Shown here in pieces: positions 1 through 6,432 of a DNA stretch of 10,684 nucleotides. The position numbers and the translations under genes are program-made. The notes below the pieces were generated by a model. It ran no database searches and was not told the DNA's origin. It saw nothing but the letters and a program-made list of their open reading frames with translations. This stretch comes from Opitutia bacterium UBA977 (GTDB lineage: Bacteria; Verrucomicrobiota; Verrucomicrobiia; Opitutales; Coraliomargaritaceae). Numbering within the stretch: the stretch's first letter is position 1; each line of letters starts with the position of its first letter. The stretch covers positions 1-10,684 of the forward strand of contig DBBT01000041.1 in the NCBI GenBank assembly GCA_002292345.1, written 5' to 3'.

Positions 1-939
1 CACCGTGAACGTGAAACTGTCGGAGCCCGTATAGTCTGCGCTAGGCGTATAAGTTAAATCGGGGGCTGTTCCGCTCAACGTCCCGTTCGTAGGCGTACCC
101 ACCGAATAGGTCAGGCTGCTGCCTTCCGGATCACTGCCGGCCAGCGTGATGCTCGCGGGTGTGTTTAACACATACTGCACGCTCTGTGCGGCAGCAGTGG
201 GCGCTTGATCCCCACCCGATATCGCAGTGACTTCGAAATTCCGGACCATACCACCTGAAAAATTACCGCTAGTGGCGGTATCCGAAAAATAAAACCCAAC
301 CGACACAATGTCCGCGGTGTCAGGTGTTGTTCCGGCACCTGCCGACACGCCAAATTGACTATATCCAGTCCAAGTTAAGCTGGCGATATTCGCATCGAAA
401 CTTGCGTAAGCATTCCCGATTACTTGTACAGTTTCATTAGCTTGATACCACCCTGTAGACGTCTCGAGTAAGAAGCTGACTGTGGGGCTATTAGAGCTGC
501 CGCGCCCTTTAAACTCAATGTGGAATGACTCTAATACGGTATCGCTGGAAGAGCCGAGAAAGGCCGACTGCCCAGAATTATTGGCGCCGCCATTCCAGGC
601 AAGCATGGCTTCGTAAAACAACGTAGGGTTTGCACTCACGTTGGCCAACAATTGGATGTAGTCTCCGCCAGCATTATCAGCCCAATTGTTGCCCTGTCTT
701 TTCAAGACTACTCCACCGAATTCCTGGCCAGTGTAGCCTAATGCGCCAGACGGACTGTAAAGAGTCGCTGCGTCATAAATTGCACCGGCCGTATTGGGCC
801 CACTACCAGAAGCCGTTACCATACCAATGTCACCGCCCTGTGCGCCTAGTTGGACAATGGTCGCGGCTTGAGCTGTAGCGGCGCCGCACAGTAGAGCAAC
901 TGCGCTAAGGGACAATTTAATCAGGGTAGAAGACTTCAT
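1..939 (-). CDS. Secreted protein with beta-sandwich-like domain and Ig/cadherin-like repeat (N-terminal part, cut by window edge)
   Basis: An open frame runs without a stop from an ATG at 939 to base 1, giving exactly 313 codons; the C-terminus is outside the window. Residues 1-25 form a Sec signal peptide (MKSSTLIKLSLSAVALLCG, then AATAQA). Residues about 26-240 are rich in G, S, T, N and aromatics with alternating beta-strand character, like the LamG/concanavalin-like or PEP-CTERM-type surface domains of this phylum; I cannot name a family. From about residue 244 (DQAPTAAAQSV) a typical bacterial Ig/cadherin-like repeat begins, with the hallmarks DPEGSSLTYSV, LTYTPSADYTG and SDSFTFTV, and is cut at the edge. 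Such repeats normally come in tandem, so the full protein is probably large and cell-surface or secreted, perhaps adhesive or glycan-binding. It is divergent from the kinase gene. No Shine-Dalgarno precedes the ATG; the signal peptide directly after it supports the start. Confidence 0.85.
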   Translation of the reverse strand, partial: MKSSTLIKLSLSAVALLCGAATAQAATIVQLGAQGGDIGMVTASGSGPNTAGAIYDAATLYSPSGALGYTGQEFGGVVLKRQGNNWADNAGGDYIQLLANVSANPTLFYEAMLAWNGGANNSGQSAFLGSSSDTVLESFHIEFKGRGSSNSPTVSFLLETSTGWYQANETVQVIGNAYASFDANIASLTWTGYSQFGVSAGAGTTPDTADIVSVGFYFSDTATSGNFSGGMVRNFEVTAISGGDQAPTAAAQSVQYVLNTPASITLAGSDPEGSSLTYSVGTPTNGTLSGTAPDLTYTPSADYTGSDSFTFTV

Positions 940-981
940 GATAGAGGTATATTGGGGGTTAAATAATTGTAAATAATTCGC

Positions 982-1009
982 CTAGAATTTCTAAGATGAG
1001 GTATTCTAG
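982..1009. promoter_or_regulatory. Inverted repeat CTAGAAT-N14-ATTCTAG, possible operator or 5' UTR hairpin
   Basis: Two perfect 7-base arms separated by 14 bases lie 43-70 bases upstream of the start of the minus-strand surface-protein gene. The centre-to-centre spacing of about 21 bases (two helical turns) would suit a dimeric DNA-binding protein. Alternatively it could fold in the leader RNA. No second copy was seen in the window, so a role is only a possibility. Confidence 0.25.
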
Positions 1010-1026
1010 CCTATTTCCAATCAGTC

Positions 1027-1052
1027 GCCTATCGTCTGTTTAGATGATGCGA
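1027..1052. repeat. Palindromic repeat copy A (degenerate)
   Basis: A 25-base block (1024-1048) matches copy C (10056-10080) at 24 positions; the only difference is G at 1034 where C has A. The left half (GCCTATC, then TCTGTTTAGATGAT) is conserved, but the right end reads GATGATGCGA instead of GATGATAGAC, so the outer arm pairing is lost. It lies between divergent promoters, roughly 215 bases upstream of the kinase start and about 90 upstream of the surface-protein start. It therefore cannot be a terminator for either gene. Confidence 0.75.
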
Positions 1053-1266
1053 AAGGTGTGCAAAATTTCAGTATTTTTTGCAAAAAAAGAGTGACACATT
1101 GCCTGCATCCGGCCGCTCGGAAGATAAAGAAACCATGCAACTATTAAAATCGTTTACCTGCGTTCTGTTAAGATAGTGCACACACGCTCTGCGACTTCGT
1201 TGCCAAAATCCTTAACTCATCTGTTTACACGATAGCTTGCCGGACGAATCCATGCTATAGAAACTT

Positions 1267-3276
1267 ATGCATTTTGATCGAATACCATTAATTCTGCACC
1301 TACTAGTGAGCCTTTTGCTAGCAACCTGCGCATTGGCAGCGCCTCCGGAGCGTTCCACCACTCAACTGGAAGCGCGCCTACAGAAGATCGAGACCGAGTT
1401 GAGCGAACTAGCACATTACAGTCTGCGAACTGGCTATGGCACTGTCGGTTGGCGTTCTGTGACTCACGACGACCCGCAGCATACCGAGTGGATTCAAATT
1501 GATCTAGACGAGCCAACGTCCATTAATCAGGTGGTGTTGGTGCCGGCGATTATACGTAATGCTCAATCCGGATATCAGGCGGAAGGATTCCCGTTGGAGT
1601 TCCGCATCCTCGCGGGCCAACGCGGAGATCCGAACGGCAGTGTAATTGGCGGCGGCAAGCCTAAGGATCAACTGCTACCACGCTACGCCCCAGTCATCAT
1701 TCCCCTGCCCGCAACTTCCGCTTGCTGGATACGCATCGAAGCGACCATGTTGAGCCCTCGCTCATGGGACGGCAAGCACCTACTACAACTCTCCGAGATC
1801 TTGATTTATAATGACCAAGAAAACATCGCCTTACATCAATCGGTGCAGACGTCTTCGAACACAGATCGTGGAGAACTCTCACATAAAAAGCACTTCTTAG
1901 TCGATGGGTTTATGCCTTACTTAATGGATGCGGCGCAAGGTGAACAAAGCGTGGCATTTCTTGCCAACATTAGAGAGAGTGACTCACCATCGTTCATCAT
2001 CGATTTGGGCGCGCCTCAAGCCATCAATCGAATTCAGCTGCATGCCATGGATGTTAGTGACAACGTGCCTCAGGCACTGCCCTCCGATCTCGGCATCCCC
2101 CAGCGACTGCTAGTGGAAGGTGCCAATCAAGCTGACTTTTCGGATGCCACACGCCTGTTCGAATATAGGAAAGATACCGTCTACGATACTGGCCCAATAA
2201 TGATCGAGCAGATCCCCGAGACTGTCTGCCGCTACGTCAGACTGACCGCGTTAGAACCGTTTATTCTCGCCCAACAATTCTACCCACTCAGCGCACGCAT
2301 CGGATTCGCGGAAATCGAGCTATTTGCCAATGGTCGCAACGTGGCGCTCAACTGCCGAGTGCTTTCCGATGTACCAGAAAGCTCCGACCGGAAATTGGCA
2401 GCACTCACCGATGGCCGTAATCAGTTCGGCAACATTCTGCCAACCCGCATCTGGCTTGAGCAACTCGCCCAGCGCCATCAGTTGGAAAGCGAACGCCCAC
2501 TAGTAGAGCAAGAATTGAACCAACGCTACGTCCAGCAAAAAGCCAATCTGAACCGAATGATCTGGCTAGCCGTACTCTTGGGCGGAGGGATCCTCATCAC
2601 CATCCTTGTCGATCGTATGCTGCGAATGCGAGAAGCAGCTAACATTCGCGAACGTTTCGCCGCCGACCTACACGACGAGCTCGGCGCCAATATTCATACC
2701 ATGGGCTTACTGGGCGATGTGGCACTGAATGCGATGCATTCGCCGGGACGACTCGAAGATGTCCTACAGCGCAATCAGGAGCTAATCAAACGCACCAGCG
2801 GCGCCATCCGCCATTGTATCAACCAACAAGAAGCTCAGGGTCCATTCGGCAAGCTCCCTACAGATATGGAACGCTCTGCCAAACGTATTCTAGCTGAGCT
2901 CGACTACGAAATTATAATAGAGGGAGAACAGTTCTTGCAGCAACTAAAACCCGGGGCACTTGACGATTTAAGGCTATTTTTCAAGGAGTGCTTAATCAAC
3001 ATCAGTCGCCATGCCGATGCCACCAAGGTTGTCGCACAGCTAAGTGCAAACAGCAATGCGCTCACCTTGACAGTCAACGATAACGGCTGCGGTATTTTAG
3101 AGACTGGGGACAAAGCAATTCCCGCTTCCCTCCAGCGACGCGCACGCCTGCTCGGCGCAAAAGTATTTTCTTCACAACTAAATGGTGATGGAACCTGCAT
3201 TACCTTAAAATTAAAAATTTCTTGGCTACACAGAATTCAAAAAGCTTGCTTCCGAAGCCGAGGCGCGCCCGTTTGA
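1267..3276 (+). CDS. Membrane sensor histidine kinase (NarL/HisKA_3 type) with discoidin-like extracytoplasmic sensor
   Basis: A 669-residue sensor kinase. A signal peptide (about 1-25, hydrophobic core LILHLLVSLLLATCALA) is followed by two galactose-binding-like/F5-8C-like beta-sandwich units. The first covers about 55-180 (WIQIDLDEPTSINQVVL); the second about 186-356 (NIALHQSVQTSS, LVDG, FIIDLGAPQAINRIQLH, CRYVRLTALEPF). A third unit seems to begin at NVALNCRVLSD (about 357) but runs directly into a helical linker. One transmembrane helix spans about 432-453. The H-box reads RFAADLHDELGAN with phospho-acceptor His469. The ATPase N-box is ECLINISRHA (Asn578), and the G1 box is VNDNGCGI (Asp605). 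The last 20 residues after ITLKLKI extend past the usual kinase end. It pairs with the response regulator 41 bases downstream. The ligand is unknown; the discoidin-like fold suggests a glycan. The ATG at 1267 directly precedes the signal peptide; no Shine-Dalgarno is seen. Confidence 0.9.
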   Translation: MHFDRIPLILHLLVSLLLATCALAAPPERSTTQLEARLQKIETELSELAHYSLRTGYGTVGWRSVTHDDPQHTEWIQIDLDEPTSINQVVLVPAIIRNAQSGYQAEGFPLEFRILAGQRGDPNGSVIGGGKPKDQLLPRYAPVIIPLPATSACWIRIEATMLSPRSWDGKHLLQLSEILIYNDQENIALHQSVQTSSNTDRGELSHKKHFLVDGFMPYLMDAAQGEQSVAFLANIRESDSPSFIIDLGAPQAINRIQLHAMDVSDNVPQALPSDLGIPQRLLVEGANQADFSDATRLFEYRKDTVYDTGPIMIEQIPETVCRYVRLTALEPFILAQQFYPLSARIGFAEIELFANGRNVALNCRVLSDVPESSDRKLAALTDGRNQFGNILPTRIWLEQLAQRHQLESERPLVEQELNQRYVQQKANLNRMIWLAVLLGGGILITILVDRMLRMREAANIRERFAADLHDELGANIHTMGLLGDVALNAMHSPGRLEDVLQRNQELIKRTSGAIRHCINQQEAQGPFGKLPTDMERSAKRILAELDYEIIIEGEQFLQQLKPGALDDLRLFFKECLINISRHADATKVVAQLSANSNALTLTVNDNGCGILETGDKAIPASLQRRARLLGAKVFSSQLNGDGTCITLKLKISWLHRIQKACFRSRGAPV

Positions 3277-3300
3277 CACGGGCTCTCTATTTTAATTTTA
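3267..3300 (+). terminator. Hairpin with U-rich tail between kinase and response regulator genes (possible attenuator)
   Basis: GCCCGT (3267-3272) and ACGGGC (3278-3283) form a perfect 6-base G+C-rich stem with a 5-base loop, TTGAC. A T-rich tract, TCTCTATTTTAATTTTA, follows. The kinase stop codon TGA (3274-3276) lies in the loop. This has the layout of a weak intrinsic terminator. Placed between two co-directional partner genes, it may partly end transcripts and lower regulator expression, or mark a separate regulator promoter in the A+T-rich 3284-3317 stretch. The stem is short, so it is probably leaky at most. Confidence 0.4.
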
Positions 3301-3317
3301 TTAAGCACAGACACATT

Positions 3318-3989
3318 ATGAAAAAATTAATCCGCGTGATTATGGTGGAAGACCACCCCGACTACAGGGAGGGCATTCGCTTCGCCCTAGAAACAGTCGA
3401 CGACATTGAACTGAAACAGACCTTCGGCACCGCAGAACGCGCCCTGCGCAGTGTGCAGGACGCCAACGACAGTACAGCGCCAGATGTGGTGCTTCTCGAC
3501 CTGAACCTGCCTGGCATCAGCGGGCTCGAAGCCATCCCATGGTTTAAACAATATGTGCCCAAAACTCACCTAATCGTTCTCAGTCAATCCGACCGAGAAG
3601 CCGATGTGCTGGAGGCCATCTCCGCTGGGGCGTCAGGATATTTATTGAAAAACGCCAGCCTCGATCAAATTACCGATGGCATCCGCACGGTGATGACCGG
3701 TGGCGCGACACTCGACGCGAACATCGCCAAATTCATCCTAGACACGATTCAAGCAAAGCCACGAAAAAACATCGACGCCATCACTCTGACTGATCGTGAA
3801 ATGGAAGTGCTAAGTTTAGTTGGCGAAGGATTATTGAAGAAACAAATTTCCGACCGGCTGAAGATCAGTATGCCCACAGTCGCCACCCACGTCCGGCACA
3901 TTTACGAAAAGCTCAAAGTCCAGAATGCCCCCGCGGCCATTAGCAAAGCCTATCGCACTGGCATCCTTCCAGTAAAAGGTAAGGAATAG
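3318..3989 (+). CDS. NarL/FixJ-type response regulator (REC + LuxR HTH)
   Basis: A 223-residue cytoplasmic transcription factor, the likely partner of the upstream kinase. The receiver domain (about 5-120) has the acidic pair in VEDHPDY, phospho-acceptor Asp61 in VVLLDLNLPGISG, the conserved Ser in IVLSQSD and the Lys in GYLLKNAS. A linker leads to a LuxR/GerE-type helix-turn-helix (about 154-217; LTDREMEVLSLVGEG, KKQISDRLKIS, TVATHVRHIYEKL). The length is normal for the family. The frame is also open from an ATG at 3222, but that start would overlap the kinase by 55 bases and add 32 residues with no receiver character. ATG 3318 (MKKLIRVIMVEDHP) puts the first receiver strand right at the N-terminus. 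No Shine-Dalgarno is visible. Regulators of this family bind inverted heptamers, so the palindromic repeats or other inverted repeats here are candidate but unproven sites. Confidence 0.93.
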   Translation: MKKLIRVIMVEDHPDYREGIRFALETVDDIELKQTFGTAERALRSVQDANDSTAPDVVLLDLNLPGISGLEAIPWFKQYVPKTHLIVLSQSDREADVLEAISAGASGYLLKNASLDQITDGIRTVMTGGATLDANIAKFILDTIQAKPRKNIDAITLTDREMEVLSLVGEGLLKKQISDRLKISMPTVATHVRHIYEKLKVQNAPAAISKAYRTGILPVKGKE

Positions 3990-4021
3990 TCAAAGCGTTG
4001 CTGCTATTTCGTGACAGGCCT

Positions 4022-4157
4022 CTATTTGATGCCCCATTGCTGAGGCTTAAACTGCTCCATCACTGCCAGCTTTGCTTCGGCTACATCCAGAGCGGAGGAT
4101 GCGCATCGTCACAGCGTAGGCGCCCTCTTCCACTGGCTGCTCGACGAACGGGCTGCC
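4022..4157 (-). pseudogene. Frameshifted 3' remnant of an unrecognised coding sequence
   Basis: Reading the minus strand away from repeat copy B, one frame gives GSPFVEQPVEEGAYAV then TMRILRS (4157-4089). Moving one base gives LDVAEAKLAVMEQFKPQQWG, IK and a stop (4090-4022). Both pieces look like real protein: the first has a PVEEGAYAV turn, and the second is an amphipathic helix followed by an end-like QQWGIK. Past the junction, the first frame degrades to a low-quality tail and stops at 4047. I infer the C-terminus of a decayed gene carrying one frameshift. The family is not recognised. The remnant begins exactly where the palindromic repeat ends, so its 5' part was lost at the repeat. It is on the same strand as the operon and the truncated oxidoreductase at 10064-10306. 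Confidence 0.5.
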
Positions 4158-4180
4158 TATCATCCATGTGAATGATAGAC
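4155..4180. repeat. Palindromic repeat copy B
   Basis: A 26-base element sharing the outer halves of copy C: GCCTATCATC at the left and ATGATAGAC at the right; the central bases differ (CATGTGA against TGTTTAG). Read as minus-strand RNA, all ten outer pairs can form if two G-U wobbles are allowed. Read as plus-strand RNA, the same positions are C-A mismatches. It lies between the convergent ends of the response regulator gene and the GH92 gene, immediately beside the coding remnant. No T-tract follows on either strand, so it is not a standard intrinsic terminator. Confidence 0.7.
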
Positions 4181-4212
4181 AGGATGCAAACCTTCAATAA
4201 CGCGAAAGCAAA

Positions 4213-6393
4213 TTACTGATCTCGGGGAGTCATCGAGTATGGACGCGATGCTTCCGAGGTGCCCCATTTCGAAGGCTTAGGCCCCATTTTGAATTCGATC
4301 GTTCCGCCGTTAACCAATGCCTCATGCGGCAGAAAGCTTTTGTCCCAAGCCTTGCCGTTGATACACATGCTTTGCACATACATGTTTTCGGCGGAGTTGT
4401 CCTTCGCCGTGATCACACATGTTGCGCCGTTGGGCAGGTTCAGCGTCACTGCATCGAAGATTGGACTACCGATGGTGTATTCGGGAACCGAGTGGAGATA
4501 AGGATAAAATCCCATCGCGCTAAAGATATACCAAGCCGACATCTGGCCGGCGTCTTCGTTGCCGCTGATGCCCCAGGTGTCGTTGCGGTATTCCTTTTCC
4601 AGCACACGGCGTACCCACTTCGCAGCCTTCGCAGGTGCGCCGACGTAGTTGTAGGCATACAGCGCGTGCTGATCGGGCTCGTTGCCATGCCAGTATTGGC
4701 CGAACTCCTCACTGCCATGATCCCCGCCCTGAGCCGTCAGGAATACATCTAGCTTCTGTTCAAACGCGGCATCGCCACCCATTAAATTGATCAAGCCTTG
4801 GGTGTCCTGCATCACGTGCCAGTTCCACTGCCAGGCGTTGCCTTCGCAGTAGTCATTGTTGCCCTTACCAGTGTAGGTGAAAGGGTCGAAATCATCGGGA
4901 TACGACCAGTTTCCGTCCTTATCCTTGCCACGGAAAAATTTGGTCTGCGGATCCCATAAGTTTTGGAAGTTCTGGGTCTGCGTGTAGAAGAATTCGGCGT
5001 CGGCGTCTTTGCCCAAAGCCTCGGCAAATTTCCCGACATTAAAGTCACAATAGGCGTGTTCGAGGGTCCTAGATACGTTAATGTAATTAGGATGAGACAC
5101 ATAACCAAGCTTGAGGTAATTCTCAAGACCATTGCGCCGCCCGACAACGGTGGCGTTCTTTTTGACTAATGCAAACGCGGCCTCTGTATCGAAATCTCGG
5201 ATACCTTTTATGTAGGCATCGGGAATCACCACATCTGCCCAAGTGCCTGGCATGATAGATGTTTCCTTATTCGCTAGCTTCCACTTCGGCCCCCAACCGC
5301 TATCGCGGTAGTCATCCAGCATGGTCTTGACCACGTCCAGTTGCACGTCCGGATTGATCAGCGTGTAGAGCGGATGTGCGGCACGAAACGTATCCCAAAG
5401 CGACAACACGCTATAGTGATTATGGCCGGCGGTCTTGTGCACCTTGCCGTCCATACCGAGATACTCGTTATTGACATCGTTAAAGGTCTGCGGGTGGAAC
5501 ATCAAATGATACAGCGCCGAATAGAAGTTGGCCTGTTGATCCGGGGTGCCGCCTTGGGCATCAATTTTTGACAACTGCTGATTCCACTCGGCCTTCGCCT
5601 CTTGGCGAACGGCATCAAAATCCCAATGAGCCAATTCTGTATTTAAGTTCAGCTTGGCATTGACCTCACTGACATAGGAAATACCGACTTTAACCAAGAG
5701 CGCTTCACCGTCTTCGGTGGCAAACGACACATAGCCGCCCTGCTCTTCCTTGTCGGTAAAGCTCACCGGCTTGCTGAATACCATATGGAAGTAAACCGAA
5801 TGCTCACGCCACGCAGTGGTATGCGCGACACCGCTTAAGGTCGTCGGGTTGACTTGCCGCATCGCTCCGTCCATCGAACCGGGCTTATGCCCTGCCCAAT
5901 TAATGCCCTGGCTCAAATCGACCGACACACGCGCAGAATCCGACTCTGGAAATGCGTAGCGATGAATCGCCGCACGCTTGGTGCAGGTCATTTCAGCGGT
6001 GATCCCCATCTCGTCGATCACGGCCTTATAGTAGCCTGGCTGAGCCCATTGCTTCTCCGCTGGCACGATCACTTTCGTTCCCAGTTCCTGATTGCCAGTG
6101 GTCGGCAGCATCACAACCAAGCCATATGAGCCACAACCAGTTCCCTGCAGGTGGGTATGATTGAAGCCAATCAGTTCCTTGATCCGGTTGTTGTAACCGC
6201 AGGGTGCTTTAGGCTGATTGAACGGTCCCGGTGAGATCATTCCGAACGGAAGAATCGCCGCAGGGCTGGTCTGCGCACTGGAGGCAGTACCCAGGAATAA
6301 ATTGACCCGCTCAGTGTAGTCGGTTGCCGCCACCATCTGCGTCGCGAGCAATGCGATGGCGATCAAAGCCAAGAGTGTTTTCTTTATTTTCAT
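4213..6393 (-). CDS. GH92 family exo-alpha-mannosidase, exported
   Basis: A 726-residue glycoside hydrolase of family GH92, whose members are Ca2+-dependent, inverting exo-alpha-mannosidases, often alpha-1,2-specific. A Sec signal peptide (about 1-23, MKIKKTLLALIAIALLATQM) is followed by the N-terminal beta-sandwich with the family signatures VNLFLGT, ILPFGMISPGP and IGFNHTHLQGTGCG. The C-terminal (alpha/alpha)6 barrel has YSVLSLWDTFRAAHPL, YCEGNAWQWNW (Glu517, matching the general acid), HGNEPDQHALY (569-576) and GNEDAGQMSAWYIFSAMGFY (Asn612-Glu613-Asp614). By recall, characterised enzymes may carry Asp where Asn612 stands; Asp614, matching the other catalytic acid, is present. The length is near the family norm, so the gene looks intact. 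It is the last gene of the operon, 39 bases after the transporter gene. It probably acts in the periplasm or at the surface, releasing mannose for the MFS porter. Linkage specificity cannot be read from sequence alone. No Shine-Dalgarno is visible; the signal peptide supports the start. Confidence 0.95.
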   Translation of the reverse strand: MKIKKTLLALIAIALLATQMVAATDYTERVNLFLGTASSAQTSPAAILPFGMISPGPFNQPKAPCGYNNRIKELIGFNHTHLQGTGCGSYGLVVMLPTTGNQELGTKVIVPAEKQWAQPGYYKAVIDEMGITAEMTCTKRAAIHRYAFPESDSARVSVDLSQGINWAGHKPGSMDGAMRQVNPTTLSGVAHTTAWREHSVYFHMVFSKPVSFTDKEEQGGYVSFATEDGEALLVKVGISYVSEVNAKLNLNTELAHWDFDAVRQEAKAEWNQQLSKIDAQGGTPDQQANFYSALYHLMFHPQTFNDVNNEYLGMDGKVHKTAGHNHYSVLSLWDTFRAAHPLYTLINPDVQLDVVKTMLDDYRDSGWGPKWKLANKETSIMPGTWADVVIPDAYIKGIRDFDTEAAFALVKKNATVVGRRNGLENYLKLGYVSHPNYINVSRTLEHAYCDFNVGKFAEALGKDADAEFFYTQTQNFQNLWDPQTKFFRGKDKDGNWSYPDDFDPFTYTGKGNNDYCEGNAWQWNWHVMQDTQGLINLMGGDAAFEQKLDVFLTAQGGDHGSEEFGQYWHGNEPDQHALYAYNYVGAPAKAAKWVRRVLEKEYRNDTWGISGNEDAGQMSAWYIFSAMGFYPYLHSVPEYTIGSPIFDAVTLNLPNGATCVITAKDNSAENMYVQSMCINGKAWDKSFLPHEALVNGGTIEFKMGPKPSKWGTSEASRPYSMTPRDQ

Positions 6394-6432
6394 ATAATTG
6401 TAGTGAAATTGATAATTAAGTCCGGATTCCGT

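Larger units (their letters stand above)
940..1266. promoter_or_regulatory. Divergent intergenic region between the surface-protein gene and the histidine kinase gene
   Basis: This 327-base A+T-rich stretch separates two divergent genes and must hold both promoters; I could not place a convincing -35/-10 pair on either strand. It contains, in order: a direct duplication of TAAATAATT (960-968 and 970-978); a 7-base inverted repeat CTAGAAT/ATTCTAG (982-988 and 1003-1009); the degenerate palindromic repeat copy A (1027-1052); and a perfect 14-base palindrome of six T, GC, six A (1074-1087). No credible ORF was found in it. Confidence 0.5.

Noticed and set aside
3222..3317. A longer start for the response regulator (ATG 3222)
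   Set aside because: It would overlap the kinase by 55 bases and add a basic stretch without receiver character; ATG 3318 places the first receiver strand at the N-terminus.
4155..4180. Repeat copy B as a bidirectional intrinsic terminator for the convergent genes
   Set aside because: The stem is A+T-rich and no T-tract follows on either strand; copies A and C sit where a terminator makes no sense.
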